The notes beneath the pieces are model-generated. The model made no database searches. It had not been told where the DNA came from and saw only the letters and a program-made list of their open reading frames with translations. 45,990 nt of DNA. Source: Treponema sp. GTDB lineage: Bacteria > Spirochaetota > Spirochaetia > Treponematales > Treponemataceae. A program made the translations under genes and the position numbers. The stretch covers positions 1-45,990 of the forward strand of contig JAFSRD010000029.1 of NCBI GenBank assembly GCA_017446265.1. Reading direction: 5' to 3'. How positions within the stretch are numbered: the stretch's first letter is position 1; each line of letters opens with the position of its first letter. Of the stretch, positions 1 to 8,000 are shown piece by piece.

Positions 1-2079
1 GCCTTTCCAAGTAAGATCTAATGTTGTTCCATCCTCACTAAACACATAGCGAGTTTCACCTGCTTCAAATGTATAACCTGCAACACGCACAAGCCAGTGT
101 GGACCTGGGTCGGTATATCCTACAGTACCAAGTATGGTAGAACCAGACATAAGATTATTACCCGAAAGCGATATAGTAAGAGACTCACCGTTTAGTGCGG
201 TGAATGTTCCTTTTCCATTATTAAGAGAACCGTCTTTATAAGTATAAGTCTGAAGTTGCGTCTTTTCAGTATAATCAGAGCCGTCAACAGTTGTAAGCGT
301 GAGCGTACGCCCATCACCAGAGAAAGCATACGATTTTACTTTCCAACCATAAATTTGTCCAACATTAAACCACTGTTCTTTTAATCGCATCTTAAAAGTT
401 TTACCAGCAAACTGACTTAAGAAAGTTGCTAATGCAGAATCGGTTTCATTTACACCCGATGCGACACGATAGGCAACATTATCAAAATTTGAAACTTTCA
501 TTTTTGAGCGAATTTCAAAATCAGCATTTTTAAGTTCTAATGGTGTATACTCGCCTGGTCCTCCATTATAAAACGCAATATTATCGCTTTGTGACGTCCA
601 CTTATCACTCAGCATATTTTTATCAAACCAATAATCACCATCGTAACCATGAGAATTTCCTTGCATAGTTACTTTTCCACCTAATGCTGAAAAAGTATAT
701 GATAGAGAGCCATTTCTAAATGTTGCACCTCTAACACGCAAAAGAAAATGCATGCCGGGGTCCCTGTAATTTTGTTCCCCTAATGAAATAGCAGTTGCTT
801 CTTGTTTCCATAATTTTCCGTCTTGGACTTTTACGCTCATCGTTGCACTACCATTTTCATAGATGCGTAAGCCATCATCAGAGGTTTCTTTTTCTTTTGT
901 ATACTGACCTTCTTTGTATGTCCAAACCTGTGGGGTACTTGCATTAACAATATTTCCTTCAGTTGTGTATTGTAAAAACTGTAATTGCTTACCGGTACTA
1001 TCAAACGCCCATGTGTCAAGGATATTTCCATAATCAAATACCTTATCTTGTCCGCCAGTACTTTTTTCGTAAAAAATATTTATCATTTTGCGAGTTTGAA
1101 ACTGCATGCTTGAAACGGCATCTAAAAGTGGGTCAATCAGTTCTGCTTCAAATGAGCCATCCGTTGAAAAATATGGTGAGCGACCTGGTGTATTGAGGTC
1201 TCCCCGTTGAGCAATAGGACGCTCCATGTCGTGTACTTGTGGGAAATATTTTGTCTGCCCCGTTGTTGCATCTCCCATTTCCGTGCGATACTCTTGGTAA
1301 AGCACGACAGAACCATCACTATTCACAAAGCCGAGAGGGTCATACATGTAAAATGGCAGTTTTGCTCCTGCCGTTTGCCCTGCAGGACAAACATGTACAT
1401 CAAGTGGCTCAAATGCCATTGGCACTAATTTTCCAGCAGTCGATGATGTTTTCGTAATTTTTCCGTATGCAAACACAAACTTAGAATATGTATCTATCGC
1501 AATTAAATGCTGGTCCAAACCGACGATAACAGACTTGCCTTTAATACGATAAAAGCGGAAACGTTCCATGCGTCCACCCGCTTTATTAATAGCGGCAGTT
1601 CCTGCATAAAGCGGATTTTTGCCATTATAGCGAGAAACAGTCAATTCGGTAATTTTATACCCTTGTGCAGTATTTTCGCCATCAGGAGAGGTAGAAGTAT
1701 ATTCTGCCTTTACATCATTTGCAGGTTTCCACTCTCCGTGCCCCGAACAATGCTCCTTAAAACGATATGTTGGCACGGTATTACCATCAAAATCAACATG
1801 GAAAAACCAATTATCAATAATAGTACCATCAAACTGATAGTTAATGTCATTCCACTCGCCTACCTTAAATGGGTCTTTTGACGGATCAGTTGCATCCTCA
1901 ATACCATTAAGCGGGTCATCATCGGGGATGACGATTTCTTCAGAGCCAGGTTCTTCTCCCCCACGATGTTGATAGAGATAATATTTTTTTTGACTTGGAC
2001 CAAACATTGCATTTGTACACGATAAAACAAATGTAGCAAACACTAACGACAACGCAAAGAGATTAAAAATTCTTTTCAT
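1..2079 (-). CDS. Large surface lipoprotein, copy A (C-terminus cut by window edge)
   Basis: The frame is open from an ATG at 2079 to base 1, giving 693 codons; by alignment with the paralogue at 3188-5425 roughly 35 C-terminal residues lie outside the window. The start has a good ribosome site (AGGAGA about 6 nt upstream). The N-terminus is a lipoprotein signal: two basic residues, a hydrophobic core and FVLSC with Cys21 as the likely lipidated residue. The mature protein is rich in Gly, Tyr, Asp and Thr, with repeated beta-type units; a motif like LLRVRGxxFxxG followed by YxFSxDG occurs twice (around 680-770 and near base 100). I do not recognise the family. It follows the outer-membrane-type gene at 2134 by 54 bp, so both are probably one transcript. 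Surface location is inferred from the signal and the partner gene. Confidence 0.85.
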   Translation of the reverse strand, partial: MKRIFNLFALSLVFATFVLSCTNAMFGPSQKKYYLYQHRGGEEPGSEEIVIPDDDPLNGIEDATDPSKDPFKVGEWNDINYQFDGTIIDNWFFHVDFDGNTVPTYRFKEHCSGHGEWKPANDVKAEYTSTSPDGENTAQGYKITELTVSRYNGKNPLYAGTAAINKAGGRMERFRFYRIKGKSVIVGLDQHLIAIDTYSKFVFAYGKITKTSSTAGKLVPMAFEPLDVHVCPAGQTAGAKLPFYMYDPLGFVNSDGSVVLYQEYRTEMGDATTGQTKYFPQVHDMERPIAQRGDLNTPGRSPYFSTDGSFEAELIDPLLDAVSSMQFQTRKMINIFYEKSTGGQDKVFDYGNILDTWAFDSTGKQLQFLQYTTEGNIVNASTPQVWTYKEGQYTKEKETSDDGLRIYENGSATMSVKVQDGKLWKQEATAISLGEQNYRDPGMHFLLRVRGATFRNGSLSYTFSALGGKVTMQGNSHGYDGDYWFDKNMLSDKWTSQSDNIAFYNGGPGEYTPLELKNADFEIRSKMKVSNFDNVAYRVASGVNETDSALATFLSQFAGKTFKMRLKEQWFNVGQIYGWKVKSYAFSGDGRTLTLTTVDGSDYTEKTQLQTYTYKDGSLNNGKGTFTALNGESLTISLSGNNLMSGSTILGTVGYTDPGPHWLVRVAGYTFEAGETRYVFSEDGTTLDLTWKG

Positions 2080-2133
2080 AGGTTCTCTCCTATTCATCAT
2101 CTTGCAATGACTCATAAGCCGAATACAAGCACC

Positions 2134-2967
2134 TTACGCTTTAAATTGCACCCCTAAAGAAACCCCAAAATCAAGAGAGTTAAGATAAAACGATGGAAGA
2201 GGAGTTTCTACAGAAAAATCAGGTCTAACACTGTGAATCAATGTTAGCAAACTATCTGGCATTGTTATATATTTCGGTTTCCATACATTAAATCGTAAAA
2301 ACCCCGTAAGCAAAGCAGAAACTCTATTATTAATAGGTTGATGATATTCAACAAAGGTTTTCATACTGAACGAAAAAGGATTCATGTTTTTTATCATAAA
2401 AGGAGTAACTATAACTTCTCCGATTTCAGGTTTCATTATAGTGGAATCATCCATGTATGCCATATACTCTGGAGACAAGTCTGCTATCATCTTAGTGCCA
2501 AGCCACAAACCTAATGCAAGCCTATCTTGCAGCATAAACGCTTTTGTTCCAACTCCGAGTGTAATAACTGGTGCATAATTGATATTAATGTACATTGTAG
2601 CAGTTACACTTCCATACGTACCACCTGCAATTTCGCCCGTGTAGCCGTTACCAATACCAATGGAACCAAACAAACTCATGCCACCGAAGATTTTGTTGCT
2701 AGACATTTTAAAGAAACGCTCTCCACCAAAGTTGTAGCCGAGCTCCGCCTCGCCGTCCATTGTGTAGCCAACGCCACCTTTCATAAATGAAGCGCCGAGT
2801 TTGTCCATATCTTCTGCACTAATGGAGGGAAGAGTTGCTGTTCCATTAAAATTTGCACGGAGAGCCCAGGTAAAGCCGTCATCTAACGCGTGAAGTTGCG
2901 TAAAGCACGCAAACGCAAAAATAGCAGCAACGCAAACAATGCGTTTATAGCAATCCTCTCTTTTCAT
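2134..2967 (-). CDS. Outer-membrane-type secreted protein, copy A
   Basis: A 277-residue protein with a cleavable signal peptide (residues 1 to about 27, ending near LHA before LDDGF) and an evenly beta-rich body with alternating hydrophobic residues, consistent with a small beta-barrel or periplasmic beta protein. It is about three-quarters identical, without obvious gaps, to the 277-residue protein at 5439-6272. The most conserved blocks are WALRANFNGTATLPS near the mature N-terminus, KNMNPFSFSMK in the middle and LPSFYLNSLDFGVSLG at the end. The ribosome site is GGAAGGAG about 9 nt before the ATG. It is the first gene of cassette A. I do not recognise a named family; the outer-membrane assignment is inference from composition and signal. 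Confidence 0.85.
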   Translation of the reverse strand: MKREDCYKRIVCVAAIFAFACFTQLHALDDGFTWALRANFNGTATLPSISAEDMDKLGASFMKGGVGYTMDGEAELGYNFGGERFFKMSSNKIFGGMSLFGSIGIGNGYTGEIAGGTYGSVTATMYININYAPVITLGVGTKAFMLQDRLALGLWLGTKMIADLSPEYMAYMDDSTIMKPEIGEVIVTPFMIKNMNPFSFSMKTFVEYHQPINNRVSALLTGFLRFNVWKPKYITMPDSLLTLIHSVRPDFSVETPLPSFYLNSLDFGVSLGVQFKA

Positions 2968-3026
2968 AATAAAAATCTCCTTCCTGTTATATTGAATGCA
3001 TATAATTTCACATAACGATATGTTAA

Positions 3027-3055
3027 ATTATATCATAAAAATAAATAGAATGCAA
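3027..3055 (-). promoter_or_regulatory. Sigma-70 type promoter for cassette A
   Basis: Read on the minus strand, TTGCAT (3050-3055) is followed after exactly 17 nt by TATAAT (3027-3032). The expected transcript start is near 3020, leaving a 5' leader of about 50 nt that contains the GGAAGGAG ribosome site. Confidence 0.75.
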
Positions 3056-3086
3056 GCACACAGCGTATTAGCGCGCTGCACACAGC
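3056..3086. repeat. Direct repeat GCACACAGC beside the cassette A -35 box
   Basis: GCACACAGC occurs at 3056-3064 and again at 3078-3086, 22 bp apart, immediately upstream of the -35 element. Two helical turns of spacing next to a promoter suggests a regulator-binding site; the regulator is unknown. Confidence 0.4.
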
Positions 3087-3125
3087 ATCACAAAAATATA
3101 ATTGCAGTCTCTATTTTTGTGATGC
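3085..3125. repeat. Perfect 14-bp inverted repeat upstream of cassette A
   Basis: The arms at 3085-3098 and 3112-3125 are exact reverse complements (GCATCACAAAAATA and TATTTTTGTGATGC), separated by 13 nt. Neither strand has a T-tract after the stem, so it is not a classic terminator. It sits about 85 bp upstream of the predicted cassette A transcript start and could be an operator. Confidence 0.5.
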
Positions 3126-3136
3126 TTACTGACAAC

Positions 3137-3164
3137 AAAAAACTCCGCCTCGACGGAGTTTTTT
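3137..3164 (-). terminator. Rho-independent terminator after cassette B lipoprotein
   Basis: An 11-bp perfect stem (3137-3147 with 3154-3164) carries CTCCG/CGGAG and a 6-nt loop, with A/T runs on both sides so that a U-tract forms on either strand. It lies 24 bp after the lipoprotein stop at 3188 and separates the two cassettes. Confidence 0.85.
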
Positions 3165-3187
3165 GTATGCTGTAGAGTTGTTATGAA

Positions 3188-5425
3188 TCAATTTTTCGCT
3201 TTGCGGAACGCAGGATACCCATTGTTCATTTTTATGGTCATGTCATCGTCAACAAGCCGTACGCCATATCTACCATATTTTGCTTCTGTTGCATTGTTGC
3301 CATCTTTTTTCCATGTGTAGGTTCCCTGCCCTGAATCAAATATAGTCACTGGCTTCCATTTCATGTCGAGCGTATAGCCGTCCGCAGAAAATACATATAC
3401 AGTATCGCCTTGCTCAAACGTCCAACCGCGCACACGAAGTAAAAAATCAGGACCGGGGTCCGTATAATTTGATTCACCAACTTTTACTTCGTTTTTATAC
3501 AAATTGCTGCCGTCATATCTAAATTGCACAGCATTTCCATCGTGGACATATACGGCTTGCGTGTTGGAACTGGAACTGCCAAACGTATATGTGGCAGTTG
3601 TTTTATTTTCGACATAATCAGTATTGTCAAAATGAACATATGTTATCGTTTTACCGTCACGTGAAAACTGATAGCGTTCCACTGTCCAACCGTTGCCAGT
3701 ATATTCTGTACCATTCGCTACATACGTAGTTTTCTGGCGTACGCTGCATGTCTTTCCTCGCACTGCTTCCAAGAACGCAATGTCATTAGGGGCAGCTTCA
3801 ATTTCTCCTAATTGACGCTCGCACACGGGAGAGCCATATGCCCCGTTCCATAGTGGTGTTGAGCCGTTCCATGTGCCTGTCGTTCGCCAAATGTGGTCGT
3901 CGTCATCAAGCACTAATCCATACCATGGGTTAGAACCAATACCGAGCACAGAGCCACCCGTCCATTCGTATAGTGCCGCAGTTTTCGTTGCCACGTCTTT
4001 TTCACGCACAAAATAGTACATTCCATCTCCTCTGAAAGCACCTCCTGACATATTCTCAGTTGTCACTGCGCCGCCATCTTCAGAGAACGTAAATTTTGAA
4101 CCTCCATTTACAAATATTGCACCGCGCACACGAAGCATAAAATCAGGACCATGGTCTTTGTATGCGAGCTCACCTTGCTTTTCAAGCGAATCGCCTGCAC
4201 CTACTATATAAACGGCGGCGCTGTCATATGTTATCACTATTTCGTTGTTTTTATCATCACGATAACGTGCCCTCGTTGAATCAGAAGACGCAGCTGGAGA
4301 CAGCGTATAGAGTGAACTCGTGAGCGCTTCAGTTCCTGTCTCAGTGTCGCTTTTCGTAATCGTAAATTTTTTTCCTGTTTCATCAAATTGCACTGTCTGC
4401 AGCACAAATCCATTTCCCGTTGCAACAACATCTTCTCCGCCAGCATTTTTATACGTATATGTTGTCGCGAGCCGCATTTTATATGTCTTTCGCGCAACAT
4501 GCTCGGCAAACGCATCTGCGGAAGATGAACTTTCTTCGCTAAAATATGGCGAGCGGCCTGGCGAGTTTGCATCTATATATTTTGCAATATCACGCGTTTT
4601 GCTGTGCACTTGCGGAAAATAGTTTGTTTGTCCCGTAACAGAATTGGCCATCTCATTTCTATACTCTTCGTAGAGCACAACTTCGCCATTCTCCTTCACA
4701 AAGCCAATCGGGTCATAGTGATAAAACGGTCTTTTTGTGCCAGCCGTTTCTCCAGCAACCGCCTCATGCGCATCAAGCGACTCGAAAGCAGTTGGTACGG
4801 GTTTTCCTGCTTTTGTTATAGTCCTCGTTATTTTTCCATATGCAAAGACGAATTTTGAAAATGAATCAACAGCAATAAGGTGCTGGTCAAGCCCGACTAC
4901 AACAGCAGTTCCTTTAATGCGGTAAAAATAAAATCGCTCCATGCGCCCATTCGGCGCGTTGTATGATGAAGCAGCCCCCCGCAAAGGATTTTTGCCGTCG
5001 TAGCGATGCACTGTCATTCCAGTAATGCCGTATCCTTGCGCTTTATTTGCGCCGTCGGGAGAGTTCGATATTTTCTCATTTTTTTCTACGTTGCCATCTG
5101 TCCACGCGCCGTGTCCGGAGTCATTTTTAAATTGATATGTGGGCACTGTGTTGTCGTCAAAACTCACAAGAAAAAACCAATCTTTGAATTTATTGCCGTC
5201 AAACTGGCAGTCAATTTTATTCCATGCGCCGTTTTTAAATGGACTGTTCGCATCGTCGGGAGCAACCTCACCGGGAATATCCTCAATTTCCCCAGACTCG
5301 ATGTTAGAATCTACTTGCGCTGCCCGCTGAATATAATAGCGCTTTTGTGCAGAATTCATAATATTCATACACGATGAACCGAGAACGAGCAAGACCACTG
5401 ACATCAGCATACTAATTTTTTTCAT
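3188..5425 (-). CDS. Large surface lipoprotein, copy B
   Basis: The start chosen is the ATG at 5425, giving 745 residues; an upstream in-frame ATG at 5461 overlaps the preceding gene and lacks the ribosome site AGGAAG that serves 5425. The N-terminus MKKISMLMSV, a hydrophobic run and LGSSC predict lipidation at Cys19. A long beta-rich region with the stretch EEYRNEM and a conserved SPGRSPYFS block is shared with copy A. The C-terminal half repeats a unit containing GPDF[ML]LRVRG, then a YxFSxDG-like strand, twice (around 4080-4150 and 3370-3470), so the protein may contain two similar domains. The family is unknown to me. The gene starts 13 bp after the secreted protein at 5439 and ends before a clear terminator. 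It is probably co-transcribed and works with that partner at the cell surface (inference). Confidence 0.85.
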   Translation of the reverse strand: MKKISMLMSVVLLVLGSSCMNIMNSAQKRYYIQRAAQVDSNIESGEIEDIPGEVAPDDANSPFKNGAWNKIDCQFDGNKFKDWFFLVSFDDNTVPTYQFKNDSGHGAWTDGNVEKNEKISNSPDGANKAQGYGITGMTVHRYDGKNPLRGAASSYNAPNGRMERFYFYRIKGTAVVVGLDQHLIAVDSFSKFVFAYGKITRTITKAGKPVPTAFESLDAHEAVAGETAGTKRPFYHYDPIGFVKENGEVVLYEEYRNEMANSVTGQTNYFPQVHSKTRDIAKYIDANSPGRSPYFSEESSSSADAFAEHVARKTYKMRLATTYTYKNAGGEDVVATGNGFVLQTVQFDETGKKFTITKSDTETGTEALTSSLYTLSPAASSDSTRARYRDDKNNEIVITYDSAAVYIVGAGDSLEKQGELAYKDHGPDFMLRVRGAIFVNGGSKFTFSEDGGAVTTENMSGGAFRGDGMYYFVREKDVATKTAALYEWTGGSVLGIGSNPWYGLVLDDDDHIWRTTGTWNGSTPLWNGAYGSPVCERQLGEIEAAPNDIAFLEAVRGKTCSVRQKTTYVANGTEYTGNGWTVERYQFSRDGKTITYVHFDNTDYVENKTTATYTFGSSSSNTQAVYVHDGNAVQFRYDGSNLYKNEVKVGESNYTDPGPDFLLRVRGWTFEQGDTVYVFSADGYTLDMKWKPVTIFDSGQGTYTWKKDGNNATEAKYGRYGVRLVDDDMTIKMNNGYPAFRKAKN

Positions 5426-5438
5426 ACATGCTTCCTGT

Positions 5439-6272
5439 TTACGCTTTGAATTGCAAACCAAGACTTACACCAAAATCAAGAGAGTTGAGGTAAAACGACG
5501 GCAACGGCGTTTCCATCGAAAAATCAGGTCTAACGCTTTTTATAAATGTTAAAAGAGAATCTGGCATGGTAATGTATTTAGGCTTCCATATATTGAAACG
5601 CGTATAACCACCAAGCAGTGCCGATACGCGATAATTTATTGGTTGTTGATATTCAAAGTTAAACTTCATGCTGAACGAAAACGGATTCATATTTTTTATC
5701 ATAAAATGAGTTACAATAATTTCTCCTATCTCAGGTTTCATAATAGAAGAGTCGTCCATATAAGCCACATATTGCGGGGAAAGATCTGCTATCATTTTAG
5801 TGCCAAACCACAAACCAAGTACCAAGCGATCGCGAAAAAGAAATGCTTTTGCACCAGTACCGAACGTGATGACAGGCGCATAGGTGACATTTATGTACAT
5901 GGAGGCAGTCTTAGCGCCATGTGTGCCACCAGCAACTTGTCCGGTAAAACCGTTTCCCACACCAACCGTTGCAAATGCGCTAATGCCGCCAAAAAAGCTG
6001 TTGCTTTTCATCTTGAAAAAGCGCGTCGAATCAAAAAGGTAGCCGAGCTCCGCCTCCCCGTCCATCGTGTAGCCGACTGCCCCTTTCATAAACTGGGCGC
6101 CGAGCTTGTCCATGTCGTTTGCGTTTATTGAGGGCAGCGTTGCCGTTCCGTTGAAGTTTGCGCGCAACGCCCACACGAATCCTGTTTCAAGTGCGGACAA
6201 CTGCGCAAAACACGCAAAGGCACAAACAAAAATTGTACTGACAATGCGCTTACACCGACATCTTTTTTTCAT
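5439..6272 (-). CDS. Outer-membrane-type secreted protein, copy B
   Basis: A 277-residue paralogue of the protein at 2134-2967, same length, differing mainly in the signal peptide and in scattered strands. The signal peptide runs through about residue 28 (FACFAQLSA, then LETGF). The body contains the same WALRANFNG, KNMNPFSFSMK and FYLNSLDFGVSLG blocks. AAAGGAT sits about 5-6 nt upstream of the ATG. It is the first gene of cassette B; the lipoprotein gene begins 13 bp after its stop, with that gene's ribosome site beside the stop codon, which suggests translational coupling. Function unknown; the conserved pairing with a lipoprotein suggests a two-part envelope structure. Confidence 0.85.
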   Translation of the reverse strand: MKKRCRCKRIVSTIFVCAFACFAQLSALETGFVWALRANFNGTATLPSINANDMDKLGAQFMKGAVGYTMDGEAELGYLFDSTRFFKMKSNSFFGGISAFATVGVGNGFTGQVAGGTHGAKTASMYINVTYAPVITFGTGAKAFLFRDRLVLGLWFGTKMIADLSPQYVAYMDDSSIMKPEIGEIIVTHFMIKNMNPFSFSMKFNFEYQQPINYRVSALLGGYTRFNIWKPKYITMPDSLLTFIKSVRPDFSMETPLPSFYLNSLDFGVSLGLQFKA

Positions 6273-6401
6273 AAAATAATCCTTTTTTTTATTAATTTTT
6301 ATTAATGTGCCGCATGCGTCGCGGTATGTTGATTAAATTAACAATTATTAATTTATATTAATTAATTATTAACAAAAAAACAAAATTGATGCAACAACTG
6401 C
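6273..6401. other. AT-rich divergent intergenic region
   Basis: This stretch between cassette B (minus) and the toxin-antitoxin pair (plus) is nearly pure A/T around 6330-6395, with many TTAAT/ATTAA words. A minus-strand promoter for cassette B must lie here, but several weak -10-like words compete and I cannot choose one. No coding sequence is visible. Confidence 0.5.
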
Positions 6402-6430
6402 TTGACAAAAAAAGCATTCTGGCATATAAC
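6402..6430 (+). promoter_or_regulatory. Strong promoter for the toxin-antitoxin pair
   Basis: TTGACA (6402-6407), a 17-nt spacer and TATAAC (6425-6430). The start point would be near 6437, about 34 nt before the antitoxin ATG. The ribosome site before that ATG is weak (GAAG). Confidence 0.8.
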
Positions 6431-6470
6431 AAAAATAGAATAATGTATTACATTTTTGTGAAGAATTAAA

Positions 6471-7103
6471 ATGCAGCTGTATTCGTATTTAGAGAAGAAT
6501 TATCGACCATGTGAGCCTATTTTTCTTGCTGATATCGCAATCAGCGGCACGAGTGATGCAAATATCCGTCAGTCGATAAAAACACTCTGCGACATGCAAA
6601 AAATCGTGCGGTACGATAGTGGCATTTACTACTTGCCAGCTACGTCAAAACTCACAGGCGAAGTTCCGTTTTCTGCATCTCACGTAGCAAAAATCAAATA
6701 CATAGAAAAAAGTGGCAAAATATTTGGCTACTACACAGGGTACACGTTTGCAAACAAGCTCGGTCTTACAGCACATGTGCCTCATGTACAAGAAATCACA
6801 ACGAACAACGCAGGCGGGCTGTGCCGCACTGTTTCAATACGCGGCATTCAGTTTTTGCTGCGAAAACCACGCACTGAAATCACTCATGCAAACAGCAGCA
6901 TCCTTCAACTGCTCGATGCGCTCAAAGATTTTGACAGCTATGTTGACAAAATAAACGACAATGCGCGAAAGCAACTTGTACTTTTTATTAAACAGAAAAA
7001 AATAAAAAAAGCACGCGTCAATGAATACATTTCGCTTTACCCCGACAAAGTGTACCGTACTATTTACGAATTGGAGCTGCATCATGCTTTTGCACAAAAA
7101 TAA
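6471..7103 (+). CDS. AbiEi-like antitoxin (DUF6088 type) of a type IV toxin-antitoxin pair
   Basis: A 210-residue protein. Residues 1-60 look like a winged-helix domain (LADIAISGTS, then RQSIKTLCDM, then a beta wing ending in GIYYLP), the N-terminal architecture of AbiEi-family antitoxins that repress their own promoter. A middle region, GKIFGYYTGYTFANKLGLT, matches the second conserved block of this family, where the fold continues after the DNA-binding part. The gene overlaps the nucleotidyltransferase-type toxin by 20 bp, the usual order and coupling for AbiEi-AbiEii. In the known systems the antitoxin does not bind the toxin but counters its effect and represses transcription. Assignment rests on motif reading plus the neighbour. 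Confidence 0.75.
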   Translation: MQLYSYLEKNYRPCEPIFLADIAISGTSDANIRQSIKTLCDMQKIVRYDSGIYYLPATSKLTGEVPFSASHVAKIKYIEKSGKIFGYYTGYTFANKLGLTAHVPHVQEITTNNAGGLCRTVSIRGIQFLLRKPRTEITHANSSILQLLDALKDFDSYVDKINDNARKQLVLFIKQKKIKKARVNEYISLYPDKVYRTIYELELHHAFAQK

Positions 7104-7980
7104 TCAGTTGTTTAAGCACGTTGTCGTTGCCACGTCAGATAGCACAAAGTTGCCAGTCGCAATCATTGAAAAAGATTATTACGCAACGATAATTTTAAAG
7201 CAGCTTGCCGCAAAGTCGAGCGACTGCGTTTTAAGCGGCGGCATGGCGCTTGTAAAAGCGCATAGCATTACAGACAGATTCTCGCAGACAATAGACATTA
7301 CCACATCAAAGCGGATTCTCAGCGCACAACGCAAAAAACTTGCGAGTACAATAAAGAGCATTGGAACAGATATAAAACTTGCCAGCACGTCATGGAAAGA
7401 CAAGCGCACTGGATGCACTTTTATGTATGAATCGCTTGAAAATGCACTGCCAAAAAATATTTTAGAATGCGTCAGCCTTGCCATGTCATTCAATCAACTT
7501 TCGTTTTCGCATGAGCAAAAAGATATTACAAGCTTTGTGTATCAGTTTCTGGCAAAGGAAAACATGTCCATTGTACAAGAATATGGCTTGCTGCCATTTT
7601 CTATAAACGCACAGAGTCTTGAACAGCTGCTTGCAGACAATGTTTTTACATTGTGCGACTGCTACTTACTCGGAAAGCAGCTCAATTGCGCGCAGCATCT
7701 ATACGACATTCATAAATTGCTTCAACGTGTGCCTCTGACAGATGGCTTCAAAAAGCATGTGCACAAAGTCAGAGAACAGCGCGCGCTCTTGCCAGAAGCT
7801 GCTTTTCCGTCTGCGCGAAAAGGTGTTGCCGTACAAAAACTGCTCCATGAGATACTTGCAAAAAACATATATAAAGACGATTACGCAGTTCTTGCGTCAT
7901 ACTTTATACATGAACGCATGCCATATGCATATGTCTGTGCGTCTCTTGGAGCACTAGCAGAAAGCACTATATTTGAATAA
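7084..7980 (+). CDS. AbiEii-like nucleotidyltransferase toxin with altered catalytic motif
   Basis: The ATG at 7084 is preceded by GGAG at 7 nt; the product is 298 residues. IIEKDYYATIIL (residues 27-38) matches the conserved EKDYW block of AbiEii/MenT toxins, followed by SGGMALVKAH (51-60), the GG-(S/T) nucleotide-binding signature. The next motif, usually RFSxDIDL, reads RFSQTIDI (65-72): the first catalytic Asp is Thr69 (codon ACA) while Asp71 is kept. HLYDIHKLL farther on matches the (R/H)DLYDL helix. Family members transfer nucleotides, in studied cases to tRNA or other targets, and halt growth. The lost Asp suggests reduced or absent activity. The frame is otherwise intact over the whole length, so it is not an obvious pseudogene. 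Confidence 0.75.
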   Translation: MLLHKNNQLFKHVVVATSDSTKLPVAIIEKDYYATIILKQLAAKSSDCVLSGGMALVKAHSITDRFSQTIDITTSKRILSAQRKKLASTIKSIGTDIKLASTSWKDKRTGCTFMYESLENALPKNILECVSLAMSFNQLSFSHEQKDITSFVYQFLAKENMSIVQEYGLLPFSINAQSLEQLLADNVFTLCDCYLLGKQLNCAQHLYDIHKLLQRVPLTDGFKKHVHKVREQRALLPEAAFPSARKGVAVQKLLHEILAKNIYKDDYAVLASYFIHERMPYAYVCASLGALAESTIFE

Positions 7981-8000
7981 GAACAGCTATACAGCGCGCA

